From: Halorubellus sp034808145
Lineage (GTDB): Archaea > Halobacteriota > Halobacteria > Halobacteriales > Natrialbaceae
Assembly (NCBI RefSeq): GCF_034808145.1
Contig: NZ_JAXHGM010000014.1
Location: 26,049 to 90,048, forward strand
Direction of reading: 5' to 3'
Length of the DNA stretch: 64,000 nt
Part shown: positions 26,927 through 35,855 of the stretch, one piece after another
How the letters are laid out: each line of letters starts with the position of its first letter
Numbering within the stretch: the first letter of the stretch is position 1
Made by a program: the position numbers and the translations under genes
The notes under the pieces: model-generated
Seen by the model: the letters and a program-made list of their open reading frames with translations, nothing else
Databases searched by the model: none
Told to the model about the DNA's origin: nothing

Positions 26927-27787
26927 ATGACCGATTACGCAAACGACGTGCTCGTCACCGCCGACTGGGTCGAGGACAACCTCGACGCGTTCCAGGACGA
27001 CGACAGCGACCACCGACTCGTGGAGGTCGACGTCGACACCGAAGCGTACGACGAGGGCCACGCCCCCGGCGCCATCGGGTTCAACTGGGAGACACAGCTC
27101 CAGGACCAGCAGACCCGCGACATCCTCACCAAGGACGACTTCGAGGACCTCCTCGGGAGTCACGGAATCGGCGAGGACGACACCGTCGTCCTCTACGGCG
27201 ACAACTCGAACTGGTTCGCGGCGTACGCGTACTGGCAGTTCAAGTACTACGGCCACGACGACGTCCGCCTGCTCGACGGCGGCCGCGACTACTGGCTCGA
27301 ACACGACTACCCGCTCACCGAGGACGCCCCCGAGTTCAGCGAGACCACCTACACGGCGAGCGGCCCGCGCGAGAGCATCCGCGCGTACCGCGACGACGTC
27401 GAGAACGCCATCGAGCGCGAGATTCCGCTCGTGGACGTTCGCTCGCCCGAGGAGTTCAGCGGCGAGATTCTCGCACCCCCGGGCCTCCAAGAGACCGCGC
27501 AGCGCGGCGGCCACATCCCCGGCGCCCAGAACATCTCGTGGGCCGCAGTGACGAACGACGACGGCACGTTCAAGAGCTACGACGAGATCGAGGCGCTCTA
27601 CGCCGAGAAGGGCATCGACGGCGACTCGACGACCGTCGCGTACTGCCGCATCGGCGAGCGCTCGTCGGTCGCGTGGTTCGCGCTCCACGAACTCCTCGGC
27701 TACGACGACGCCATCAACTACGACGGCTCGTGGACCGAGTGGGGGAACCTCGTCGGCGCACCCGTCGAGACGGGCAGCGGCGAGTAA
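26927..27787 (+). CDS. Two-domain rhodanese-type sulfurtransferase
   Basis: A 286-aa tandem-rhodanese protein (TssA/TssB group of haloarchaea). N-terminal inactive-like domain: LVEVDVDTEAYDEGHAPGAI and VVLYGDNSNWFAAYAYW. C-terminal active domain: PLVDVRSPEEFSGEIL, then loop VAYCRIGERSSVAWFALHEL with the catalytic Cys. This arrangement matches the common archaeal thiosulfate sulfurtransferase type. ATG 26927 lies at the leaderless position after a TATA box. The last codons are duplicated just after the stop (see repeat at 27762). Confidence 0.9.
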   Translation: MTDYANDVLVTADWVEDNLDAFQDDDSDHRLVEVDVDTEAYDEGHAPGAIGFNWETQLQDQQTRDILTKDDFEDLLGSHGIGEDDTVVLYGDNSNWFAAYAYWQFKYYGHDDVRLLDGGRDYWLEHDYPLTEDAPEFSETTYTASGPRESIRAYRDDVENAIEREIPLVDVRSPEEFSGEILAPPGLQETAQRGGHIPGAQNISWAAVTNDDGTFKSYDEIEALYAEKGIDGDSTTVAYCRIGERSSVAWFALHELLGYDDAINYDGSWTEWGNLVGAPVETGSGE

Positions 27788-27840
27788 CTGGCGCTCGATT
27801 CCGTCGAGACCGGCAGCGGCGAGCAGACGAGCGGTCGATT
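27762..27840 (+). repeat. 39/40-bp tandem duplication at the 3' end of the sulfurtransferase gene
   Basis: Copy 1 (27762-27800) covers the final codons, the TAA stop and 13 bases beyond. Copy 2 (27801-27840) repeats it with few differences: CCGTCGAGACSGGCAGCGGC is shared, GAGTAA becomes GAGCAG, and both end GCGSTCGATT. The duplication is outside the coding frame because the first copy keeps its stop. Confidence 0.85.
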
Positions 27841-27888
27841 CCGCCGAACTCGTTTTCCGAGGCTCGTGAGCGACTCGGTCGACCGGCG

Positions 27889-28743
27889 TCAGGTCCAGGG
27901 CAGCCCTTCGTCGTCGGGTTGAAGGACGTACCCGATGACGAACGCGGGGACGCCGACGAACGCGCCCATGAACGACCCGACGAGCGCCAGCACCAGTCGG
28001 CCGGTGATCGACTGGTCGGTCGGGAGGAGGAGGAAGAAGACGAACGGGAGGGCGACGACGGCGGCGGCGGTCACGTACAGCGAGTCCGCGAGCGCGTCGA
28101 TGCCGGTGTCCTGACGGGCGACGACGACGCCGCCGGTGACGATGCCGACGAGGCCGACGAGCACCAGCGGAATCCAGAGCTCGATCACCTCGGCGGTGAG
28201 GAGCATGAGCGTGCCCGTGGTGACGAGGCCGACGACGACGGTGATGAGGACGGCCCCGATGCGTGCGATGGACTGCAGGAGGTTGCGGCCGGTCCCTCCG
28301 TCCTCGCGTCCCGCGGTGTCGCCGGTCGTCGCGCTCGCTCCGCCGGTCGTCCCGTAGTCGCTCACCGACGCCGGCGTCGGGTCCGCGCCCGTCGCCGCGT
28401 CGTCTGTCGCCGTCGACTCGGTCGTCGACGCCGCGGAATCGTCGTCCGGCGACCAGCCGTCGGTGTGCCCGGCGTCGCCCGGGCCGCCGTCGTCCCAGCC
28501 GCTCGCGTGCTCGGTGACGGCCTGGTCGCTGTCCCCCCAGTCGGCGTCGTCCTCGAGGTCGGCCTGGTCGGTGCCGCCCCAGTCGCCCACACCGCCTGTC
28601 TGGTCCGTCGTCGCACTGCCGCCGGTGAACTCGGATGCGTCGATGGGGGCGTCGAAGTCGGCGTCGCAGTGCATGCAGTACGTGCTCGTCGCCCCGACGG
28701 CCTCGCCGCACTCCGGACACACCGGGTCCGATGGCTGTGTCAC
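27889..28743 (-). CDS. Zinc-ribbon membrane protein, paralogue A
   Basis: A 284-aa protein from GTG 28743 (VTQPSDPVCPECGEAV). The N-terminus is a zinc ribbon (CPECG...YCMHC), followed by a ~100-aa low-complexity acidic Gly/Asp/Thr linker, then about five hydrophobic helices (IGAVLITVVVGLVTTGTLML, IPLVLVGLVGIVTGGVVVA and others) to the end. The next upstream gene on the same strand is a paralogue with the same ribbon. Topology suggests a cytosolic ribbon on a membrane domain; function unknown. The start is chosen by alignment with the paralogue. Confidence 0.8.
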   Translation of the reverse strand: MTQPSDPVCPECGEAVGATSTYCMHCDADFDAPIDASEFTGGSATTDQTGGVGDWGGTDQADLEDDADWGDSDQAVTEHASGWDDGGPGDAGHTDGWSPDDDSAASTTESTATDDAATGADPTPASVSDYGTTGGASATTGDTAGREDGGTGRNLLQSIARIGAVLITVVVGLVTTGTLMLLTAEVIELWIPLVLVGLVGIVTGGVVVARQDTGIDALADSLYVTAAAVVALPFVFFLLLPTDQSITGRLVLALVGSFMGAFVGVPAFVIGYVLQPDDEGLPWT

Positions 28744-28816
28744 GACTTCACACGCGGCCGCGGGGAGCAAAACCGTTTCGCCAGCACGCTGGTGTGCCCG
28801 AGCGAGCGCGAGCGGT

Positions 28817-29416
28817 TCAGACGCGGTCGGGGGCAAGCCAGTACCCGAGGAGCGCGACGGGAACGGCGACGAGGAGGCCGATCGCGCCGAAGCTGATGCC
28901 GAAGATGAGGCCGACTACGACCGAGTCGTCGGTGTCGCCGAGGAGACCGAACGTGACCGGGACCACGACGAGTCCGGCCGCGTCGAGGTACAGTGACCTG
29001 GCGAGAGCGCCGCGACCGGTCGGGAACCGCCACACGTGCACGACGAGGACAGCGGTGCCGGCGAGCGCGAGGAGGGCGAGTGGCAGCCAGATGCTCATTC
29101 GCTGTGCGAACGCGATGGTGACCGTGACCGTCGCTGCGAGCCCCAGCAGCACAGTCAGTACCAGGCTGAGGACGCGCGCGACCCCGTCGAGGGGATGGTC
29201 GCCGTCGTAGCCGTCGCCCGTGGTCCCGTACTCGTCGACGCTCTCCGGCGTCGCGCTCGACGTCGTCCGGTCGGCGGTCGCTGCCCCACGAGCGCCGTCT
29301 TCCTCGGCGGGAGCCGCCGGGGCGTCGAAATCGGTCTCGCAGTGCATGCAGTACGTGCTCGTCGACCCGACGCCCGCACCGCATTCTGGACAGACCGGGT
29401 CCGAAGACGGCGTCAC
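28817..29416 (-). CDS. Zinc-ribbon membrane protein, paralogue B
   Basis: A 199-aa protein from GTG 29416 (VTPSSDPVCPECGAGVGSTS), clearly paralogous to the downstream gene at 27889-28743: the ribbon (CPECG, YCMHCETDFDAP) and the helix pattern agree, but the acidic linker is much shorter (~35 aa). About five membrane helices follow. The two genes are in tandem 73 bp apart, so an origin by local duplication is likely. Function unknown. Confidence 0.8.
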   Translation of the reverse strand: MTPSSDPVCPECGAGVGSTSTYCMHCETDFDAPAAPAEEDGARGAATADRTTSSATPESVDEYGTTGDGYDGDHPLDGVARVLSLVLTVLLGLAATVTVTIAFAQRMSIWLPLALLALAGTAVLVVHVWRFPTGRGALARSLYLDAAGLVVVPVTFGLLGDTDDSVVVGLIFGISFGAIGLLVAVPVALLGYWLAPDRV

Positions 29417-29550
29417 GTCCCCGTCGGAGTGCGCACGACACAAAAACCTTGCATACCCGCCGCTACGCTCGGCATCCTTACTCGGAATCGAGTTCCGGCT
29501 CGACGGCCGCGACCAGTACGCATATCTCGCGTCCGCGAGAACGTCCGGGT

Positions 29551-31002
29551 ATGAGCTACGACGGCCCGACCCAGCTGTACGTGGACGGCGAGTGGACCGA
29601 CGCCGCGAGCGGCGAGACGAACGAGACCGTCGACCCGGCGACAGAGGAGGTGTACGCGACCGTCGCGCACGCCGGGCCCGAGGACGTCGACGCGGCCGTC
29701 GCGGCCGCCGACCGCGCCGCGGCACGCGATAGCGAGTGGCGTCGCATGGGGCCCAGCGAGCGCGGGCAGAAGCTCCGCGCGTTCGCGGACGCCCTCGAGG
29801 AGATGAAAGATGAGATCACGCTCGTCGAGAGCCACGACAACGGCAAGACGCCGTTCGAGGCCGGCATCGACGTCGGGATGGTCATCGACACGTTCCGGTA
29901 CTACGCCGGCTGGACCGACAAGATAACCGGGTCGACGATCCCCGTGGACGGCCCGCGCCTGAACTACACGCGCCGCGAGCCCCTCGGCGTGACCGCGCAC
30001 ATCAGCCCGTGGAACTACCCGTTCCAGCTCGCCGGGCGCTCCCTGGCGCCGGCGCTGGCCGCGGGGAACACGGTCGTCCTGAAGCCCAGCAGCGTCACGC
30101 CGCTGTCGGCGCTGTACTACGGGAAGGCCGCCGAGGCGGCGGGCCTCCCCGACGGCGTCCTGAACGTCGTCCCCGGCCCCGGCAGCGACGCTGGCGGGCA
30201 CCTGGCGAGCCACGAGGACGTCGAGCACGTCGCGTTCACGGGGTCGACGGAGATCGGGAAGCACGTCATGGACTCCGCGAGCGAGCACGTCACGGGCGTC
30301 ACGCTCGAACTCGGCGGGAAGGGTCCGCACCTCGTGTTCCCGGACGCCGACCTGGAGGCCACCGCGAAGGGCGTCCGGAACGGTATCTTCATGAACTGCG
30401 GGCAGATGTGCTGGGCGGGCTCGCGCCTCGTCGTCCACGAGGACGTCCACGACGAACTCGTCGACGCACTCGTGGCGATGGTCGAGGACTATCCCCTGGG
30501 GTCGGGCATCGACGACGACGCCCGCATGGGGCCGGCGGTCTCGAAGTCCCACCAGCAGGACGTCCTCGACTACATCGAGCAGGGCAAGGACGCGGGAGCG
30601 ACCGTCGCCGTCGGCGGCGGTGAACCCGACGACAAGGACAGCGGGTACTTCGTCGAGCCGACGATCTTCACGGACGTCACGAACGACATGGCCATCGCCC
30701 GCGAGGAGATCTTCGGGCCCGTGCTCTCGGTCATCGAGGTCGAAGACGAGGAGGAGGCCCTCGAGGTGGCGAACGACTCGCCGTACGGCCTGATGTCCGG
30801 TATCTGGACGAACGACATCAAGCGCGGGCACCGGCTCGCGGAGGGCCTGGAGTACGGGATGGTCTCCATCAACGAGTACCCCGTGACGTTCCCGCAGACG
30901 CCGTTCGGCGGGTACAAGGAGTCCGGCTACGGTCGCGAGCAGGGCGAGCAGGCCATCGAGGAGTACACGCAGGTCAAGAACGTCAACGTCAACCTGTACT
31001 GA
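29551..31002 (+). CDS. Aldehyde dehydrogenase family protein
   Basis: A 483-aa NAD(P)-dependent aldehyde dehydrogenase from ATG 29551 (MSYDGPTQLYVDGEWTD). Key parts: Asn in HISPWNYPFQLAGR, general-base Glu in TLELGGKGPHLVF, catalytic Cys in NCGQMCWAGSRLVV, and the cofactor stretch FTGSTEIGKHV. The length is typical. The sequence type resembles betaine/succinate-semialdehyde dehydrogenases, but the substrate is not determined by the visible motifs. Cytoplasmic, apparently monocistronic. Confidence 0.92.
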   Translation: MSYDGPTQLYVDGEWTDAASGETNETVDPATEEVYATVAHAGPEDVDAAVAAADRAAARDSEWRRMGPSERGQKLRAFADALEEMKDEITLVESHDNGKTPFEAGIDVGMVIDTFRYYAGWTDKITGSTIPVDGPRLNYTRREPLGVTAHISPWNYPFQLAGRSLAPALAAGNTVVLKPSSVTPLSALYYGKAAEAAGLPDGVLNVVPGPGSDAGGHLASHEDVEHVAFTGSTEIGKHVMDSASEHVTGVTLELGGKGPHLVFPDADLEATAKGVRNGIFMNCGQMCWAGSRLVVHEDVHDELVDALVAMVEDYPLGSGIDDDARMGPAVSKSHQQDVLDYIEQGKDAGATVAVGGGEPDDKDSGYFVEPTIFTDVTNDMAIAREEIFGPVLSVIEVEDEEEALEVANDSPYGLMSGIWTNDIKRGHRLAEGLEYGMVSINEYPVTFPQTPFGGYKESGYGREQGEQAIEEYTQVKNVNVNLY

Positions 31003-31041
31003 CTCCCCAGCAGCACGTCCGTTCCTCCGCGTTCCGCTCCG

Positions 31042-31542
31042 TCAGCGACGGCTCCGGCGGTCGGGGTCGCTGGTCGATGGCGTGGGTGAGAGGGCGGCGC
31101 CGCCGGTGCAGGCGACGATGGCGACGGGCGTGACGACGCCGGCGAGGTACGTGGTGTCGCCGAGCAGGACGCTCCCAGCAGGGGCGAGCCGGTCGAGGAG
31201 GGCGAGGAGGACGAGCCAGCGTGCGAGCAGCGGCAGGACGGCGTAGGCGTACGTGCCGGGGTGGCCGAGGGCGTCGGTGGCGCGGCCGTCGCCGACCGCG
31301 TACCCGACGACGAGGCCGCCGGCGAGGGTGGCGACGCCGACCGCGAGCATCGCCCCGACCGTGGCGGCGGTACTCGTCGCGGTCGACGCGGCGACGGTGG
31401 GGCCGACGACGGCTCCGAGGGCGGCGAGCCCGGGGACGACGGCGGCTTCGACGGCGACGCCCGCGAGCAGTGCGGCGTACGTCGGACTCCCGGGGGTTCC
31501 GGCGACGAAGTCGCGGACGGCGCGGGCGGCGAGGCGCGTCAC
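31042..31542 (-). CDS. Hypothetical membrane protein
   Basis: A 166-aa Ala/Val/Gly-rich protein from ATG 31542 (MTRLAARAVRDFVAGTPGSP). Four hydrophobic segments are visible, for example YAALLAGVAVEAAVVPGLAA, GAMLAVGVATLAGGLVVGYA and AVLPLLARWLVLLALLDRLA. The C-terminus is short and basic. The gene is convergent to the aldehyde dehydrogenase and divergent from metY. No family recognised. Confidence 0.65.
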   Translation of the reverse strand: MTRLAARAVRDFVAGTPGSPTYAALLAGVAVEAAVVPGLAALGAVVGPTVAASTATSTAATVGAMLAVGVATLAGGLVVGYAVGDGRATDALGHPGTYAYAVLPLLARWLVLLALLDRLAPAGSVLLGDTTYLAGVVTPVAIVACTGGAALSPTPSTSDPDRRSRR

Positions 31543-31686
31543 GCCTCGTGGAAGGGGCCGTGGGATGGTGTACGTTCGGGGCGACCGCTCTAGTCTGTCC
31601 CGTCGACGTGTGGGGTGGTAGCACGCCGTGGCGACACTTGCCGTAACTGCTGGTTATAGATTCGTAGAGATATATTACTTCGAAAC

Positions 31687-33201
31687 ATGAACGAGGACGC
31701 CGACGACGACGCCGCCACAGGCACCGGAACCGGCGGCACACGCCCCAGCGGCGACCCCCGCCGCGGCACGCGGTTCGGCACGCGAGCCGTCCACGCGGAC
31801 GGCCCCGCCGACCCGACCACCGGCGCACGCGCACCACCCATCCACCAGACGACGAGCTACGCGTTCCCCGACGCCGACACCGCCGCGGACCTGTACGCAC
31901 TCGAACGTCAGGGCCACATCTACTCGCGCATCTCCAACCCCACGACCGAACGCCTCGAGGACGCCGTCGCGAGCCTCCACGACGCGCCAGCCGCGGTCGC
32001 CACCGCCTCCGGCATGGCCGCGCTCGACGCGCTCACGCTCGTCCTCGCCGAGGCCGGCGACACCGTCGTCTGCTCGAACGACACGTACGGCGGCACCACC
32101 GCGTACCTCGCACACACCGCCGCACGCCGCGGCATCGACGTCGAGTTCGTCGACACGCTCGACGTCGACGCCTACCGCGACGCCGTCGACGACGACACCG
32201 CGTACGTCCACGTCGAGACCATCGGGAACCCCAGCCTCGTCACGCCCGACTTCGACGCCGTCGCCGACGTCGCCCACGACGCCGGCGTCCCGCTCGTCGT
32301 CGACAACACGTTCGCCACGCCCGCGCTCTGCCGCCCCGGCGAACACGGGGCGGACGTCGTCTGGGAGTCCACGACGAAGTGGCTGCACGGCTCCGGGACG
32401 ACCGTCGGCGGCGTCGTCGTCGACACCGGGAACTTCGACTGGCGAGCGCACGACTACCCCGAGATAGCCGGCCCGAACCCCGCGTACCCCGACACCGACT
32501 TCGGCGAGTACGCGCCCGACGCCCCGCTCGCAGCAGCTGTCAGGTTCCGCTCGCTGCGGTCGCTCGGCGACCAACAGAGCCCCTTCGACGCCTGGCAGAC
32601 CATCCAGGGCCTCCAGACGCTCGAACTCCGGATGGACAGGCACTGCGAGAACGCGCGGATCGTCGCGGAGTACCTCGCCGACCACGACGACGTCGCGTGG
32701 GTCACCCACCCCGGCCTCGACTCCCACCCGACGCACGGGCACGCGAGCGAGTACCTCGACGGCGGCTACGGCGGCATGATCGCGTTCGGGCTCGACGGCC
32801 CGACCGACGGTGGCGACGGCGAGGGCGACGCCGCCGGCAGCAAGAGTGACGCCGCCGGTGGCGAGGGCGACGCCCGCGGCGGCTACGTCGCCGGGAAGCG
32901 TTTCTGCGAGCGCGTCGACCTCGCCTCCTTCCTCGCGAACATCGGCGACGCGAAGACGCTCGTCATCCACCCGGCGAGCACCACGCACGCCCAGCTCTCG
33001 CCCGCCGAGCAGGCGGACGCGGGCGTCACGCCCGACCTCGTCCGCCTCTCGGTCGGCATCGAGGACCCCGCGGACCTGCTCGCGGACGTCGAGGCCGCCA
33101 TCGCGAGCGCGACGAGCGACGACGCGGCGACCGCGACCGACGGCGGCGACCCGACCGCCACCGCCGACCCCGCCGGCGGCGACCGGGGTGATGGGGCGTG
33201 A
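31687..33201 (+). CDS. metY: O-acetylhomoserine aminocarboxypropyltransferase (PLP-dependent)
   Basis: A 504-aa enzyme of the Cys/Met-metabolism PLP family that makes homocysteine from O-acetylhomoserine and sulfide. The N-terminal ~30 aa are acidic. IHQTTSYAFPD, YSRISNPTTERLEDAVASLH, SNDTYGGTTAYL and the PLP-Lys context ESTTKWLHGSGTTVGG are clear. An acidic Gly/Asp-rich insertion (~375-400) interrupts the C-terminal domain, and an Ala/Thr/Asp tail ends it. The stop overlaps the metX GTG start, so metYX form an operon. Upstream GTTATAGATT (~31650) is a likely TATA box. Confidence 0.9.
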   Translation: MNEDADDDAATGTGTGGTRPSGDPRRGTRFGTRAVHADGPADPTTGARAPPIHQTTSYAFPDADTAADLYALERQGHIYSRISNPTTERLEDAVASLHDAPAAVATASGMAALDALTLVLAEAGDTVVCSNDTYGGTTAYLAHTAARRGIDVEFVDTLDVDAYRDAVDDDTAYVHVETIGNPSLVTPDFDAVADVAHDAGVPLVVDNTFATPALCRPGEHGADVVWESTTKWLHGSGTTVGGVVVDTGNFDWRAHDYPEIAGPNPAYPDTDFGEYAPDAPLAAAVRFRSLRSLGDQQSPFDAWQTIQGLQTLELRMDRHCENARIVAEYLADHDDVAWVTHPGLDSHPTHGHASEYLDGGYGGMIAFGLDGPTDGGDGEGDAAGSKSDAAGGEGDARGGYVAGKRFCERVDLASFLANIGDAKTLVIHPASTTHAQLSPAEQADAGVTPDLVRLSVGIEDPADLLADVEAAIASATSDDAATATDGGDPTATADPAGGDRGDGA

Positions 33202-34538
33202 CGACCGAGACGGTGACGCTCGACTCGTTCGAGTTCCAGTGCGGGGAGACCGTCCCCGAGCTGACGCTCGCGTACGAGACGTACGGCGAGTTCACCGGCG
33301 GGAACGCCGTCCTGGTGACGCACGCGCTCACCGGGAGCGCGCACGTCGCCCGGCGTCGCGGTCGCGACGGCTGGCAGCGCGGCGGGCGCGACGGGGGCGA
33401 TGACGCCGACGCGAGCGGGGACGACGCCGACGGGAGCGCGAGCGCCCCCGACACCGCCGGGCAGGCGCGAGCGTGGTGGGGCGACGTCGTCGGCCCCGGG
33501 AAGGCCGTCGACACGACCGAGTACTTCGTCGTGTGCGTGAACGCGCCCGGCTCGTGCTACGGGAGCGACGGGCCGGCGACCGAGAAACCCGCGGCGGCGA
33601 GGACCGACGGGGACCGCGAGGGCGTCACCGGCTCCGACGACGAAAGCGGTGCGGTCGAACGCTGGGCGACCGAGTTCCCGCCCGTCACCGTCGGCGACTG
33701 GACGCGCACGCAGCGCGCGGTGCTGGACGAACTCGGCGTCGGCCGCCTGCACGCGGTCGTCGGCGGGAGCGTCGGCGGCATGAACGCCCTGGACTGGGCG
33801 AAACGCTACCCGGACGACGTCGACCGCGTCGGCGCGGTCGCCACCGCCCCGCGACTCGACGCGCAGGGCCTCGCCGTGGAGGCGGTCGCGCGCCGAGCGA
33901 TCACGACCGACCCGGCGTGGAACGGCGGCGACTACTACCGGGCCGACGAGAAACCGGACGACGGCCTCGCGCTGGCGCGCCAGCTCGGGCACCTCCAGTA
34001 CCTCTCGAAGGCATCGATGGACGACCGGTTCGGGCGCCGCGCCGCCGGGCGGAACGACGCCCGCGACCGGTTCCCGAGCGACCCCGCCGGCGACTTCTTC
34101 CCCTACCGCGAGGTCGAGTCCTACCTCGACTACAACGCGGACTCGTTCACCGAGCGCTTCGACGCGAACAGCTACCTCTACCTCACGCGAGCGATGGACG
34201 ACTACGACCTCGCCGCCGGCTACGAGGACGACGCCGCCGCGCTCGCCGCCTTCCAGGGGGAGCTGCTCGCGATGTCGTTCACGGGCGACTGGCACTTCAC
34301 CGTCGAGCAGGCCGAGGGCCTCGCGGCGAGCGCGCGCGACGCCGACGTCCCGGTCGCGCACCATGTCGTCGACTCCGACCACGGTCACGACGCGTTCCTC
34401 GTCGAACCCGAGCACGTCGGTCCGCCGCTCCGGGACTTCCTCAGCGACGGCGTCGCCGGCCGCGCCGTCTCCGACACCGAGAACGACGACGGCGGCGACG
34501 ACCGGCACGCGCCCGTTCACACGAGCCTGTTCTCCTGA
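33198..34538 (+). CDS. metX: Homoserine O-acetyltransferase
   Basis: A 446-aa alpha/beta-hydrolase-fold acyltransferase that acetylates homoserine for methionine synthesis. GTG 33198 overlaps the metY stop (GTGA). The conserved start reads LTLAYETYGEF and VTHALTGSAHV; the nucleophile Ser is in VVGGSVGGMNALDWAKRYPD; the catalytic Asp/His come late (DSDHGHDAFLVEPE). Two acidic insertions are visible, ~57-90 and ~135-155, between otherwise conserved segments; they make it longer than bacterial MetX (~380 aa). Confidence 0.93.
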   Translation: MTTETVTLDSFEFQCGETVPELTLAYETYGEFTGGNAVLVTHALTGSAHVARRRGRDGWQRGGRDGGDDADASGDDADGSASAPDTAGQARAWWGDVVGPGKAVDTTEYFVVCVNAPGSCYGSDGPATEKPAAARTDGDREGVTGSDDESGAVERWATEFPPVTVGDWTRTQRAVLDELGVGRLHAVVGGSVGGMNALDWAKRYPDDVDRVGAVATAPRLDAQGLAVEAVARRAITTDPAWNGGDYYRADEKPDDGLALARQLGHLQYLSKASMDDRFGRRAAGRNDARDRFPSDPAGDFFPYREVESYLDYNADSFTERFDANSYLYLTRAMDDYDLAAGYEDDAAALAAFQGELLAMSFTGDWHFTVEQAEGLAASARDADVPVAHHVVDSDHGHDAFLVEPEHVGPPLRDFLSDGVAGRAVSDTENDDGGDDRHAPVHTSLFS

Positions 34539-34617
34539 CTCGACGGCACGGCACCACCTCGCGGTCGCGCGACGGGGACCCGCCGCGCTCTTGGGGCTTC
34601 CCGTCGTACCTCGTCGC

Positions 34618-35025
34618 ATGACCGAGAGCGATCTCGTCGTCGCGTTCCAGCGCGCCGCCGATGGCGAGCCCGACGCACCGCCGGTGAGCGAGCTGCTCGC
34701 GGACCTGCAGGCGGCGACCGAGCGCGGCGTCGAGGCCGTCGAAGCGGTGCACGACCACGCCGCGGACGACGCAGCGGGCCTCGACCCGGAAGCGGACCCG
34801 GACGCGTACGTCGAGGTCGTCGAGACCGTCGAGGACGTCGGGTACCTCGTCGACCGCGTGAACGACCAGGTCGCGCTCGTGAGCGACCTCGTCGCCGCGC
34901 ACGCCACCGAGGACGACGCAGTCGTCGCCGAGCGCGTCGTCGACTTCGTCGAGGCCGGCGAGGGGATGCTGCTGCCGAGCGAGCGCGCGGAACGCTATCG
35001 GGACGCCGTCGTCGACGACACCTGA
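34618..35025 (+). CDS. Conserved haloarchaeal protein, helical, unknown function
   Basis: A 135-aa acidic protein from ATG 34618 (MTESDLVVAFQRAADGEPDA). It appears all-helical, with heptad-like stretches in DVGYLVDRVNDQVALVSDLV. No Cys, no catalytic motif and no membrane segment. It follows metX by ~80 bp on the same strand, but nothing in it suggests a methionine role. Confidence 0.7.
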   Translation: MTESDLVVAFQRAADGEPDAPPVSELLADLQAATERGVEAVEAVHDHAADDAAGLDPEADPDAYVEVVETVEDVGYLVDRVNDQVALVSDLVAAHATEDDAVVAERVVDFVEAGEGMLLPSERAERYRDAVVDDT

Positions 35026-35060
35026 TACTCGCGGGAGAAGAACGCGGTTCCGGGCCCGGC

Positions 35061-35696
35061 TCAGAGCACGCCTTCGGCTTCGAGGACGTCCCGGAGCTCG
35101 TCCATCGAGGCGACGGTGACGTCGCAGGCCGGTTCGACGTTCGGTTTCGGCTCGAACCCGACCGCGAGCCCCGCGACCTCGAGCATCGGGAGGTCGTTCG
35201 CGCCGTCGCCGACCGCGACGGTGTCCGCGAGCGCGACGTCGCGCTCGGTCGCGTAGCGCTTGAGGGCGTCGTCCTTCGTCCCCTCGATGAGGTCGCCCTC
35301 GACGCTCCCCGTGAGCGCGCCGTCCGCGACGGGGAGGCGGTTCGCGACGATGGCGTCCACGTCCACGCCCTCGCGTTCGAGTGCCGCGGCGACGCCCTTC
35401 TCGAACCCGCCCGTGAAGATGGCGACGGTCACGCCGGCGTCCCGTAACGCCCGGATGACGTCCGCGGCACCGTCGCGCAGGCGGACGTTCCCCCACGCGC
35501 GCTCGGCCGCTTCCTCGGGGAGGCCGTCGAGGAGCCCGGCGCGCTGCCGGAGGCTCTCCGCGTACCCGATCTCGTCGTTCATCGCGCGCTGCGTGATGTC
35601 GGCCATCTTGTCCGCCACCCCGTACTCGTCGCCGAGCAGCACCGTCATCTCGGAGTCCGAGAGCGTCCCGTCGAAGTCGAACGCGACCAGCGTCAT
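35061..35696 (-). CDS. serB: Phosphoserine phosphatase
   Basis: A 211-aa HAD-superfamily phosphatase that releases serine from O-phosphoserine. Motif I is VAFDFDGTLSDSE (nucleophile first Asp), motif II is FTGGFEKGV (usually SGGF in SerB, here Thr in place of Ser), motif III Lys lies near EGTKDDALKRY, and motif IV is VAVGDGANDLPML. ATG 35696. Together with serA at 37.8 kb it supplies two of the three phosphorylated-pathway steps of serine synthesis; the aminotransferase is not in the window. Confidence 0.9.
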   Translation of the reverse strand: MTLVAFDFDGTLSDSEMTVLLGDEYGVADKMADITQRAMNDEIGYAESLRQRAGLLDGLPEEAAERAWGNVRLRDGAADVIRALRDAGVTVAIFTGGFEKGVAAALEREGVDVDAIVANRLPVADGALTGSVEGDLIEGTKDDALKRYATERDVALADTVAVGDGANDLPMLEVAGLAVGFEPKPNVEPACDVTVASMDELRDVLEAEGVL

Positions 35697-35855
35697 ACCC
35701 ACGACTCTGCGAGGCGGCGTCTTGTAGCCTCCGGGTCCCGGTCGAACTCGCCGCGCGGTCCGTCCGGGCGGCCGCCGACGGGGTCTGGCCGCGACCCGAA
35801 GTCGCGGCGCGAACTCGCACACACCATTAAGCCGCCGTGGTTCGAACCGGCGGAC

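Noticed and set aside
26398..28896. 832-residue plus-strand frame over the sulfurtransferase and zinc-ribbon genes
   Set aside because: Arg/Asp repeats without sense; crosses several convincing genes in other frames.
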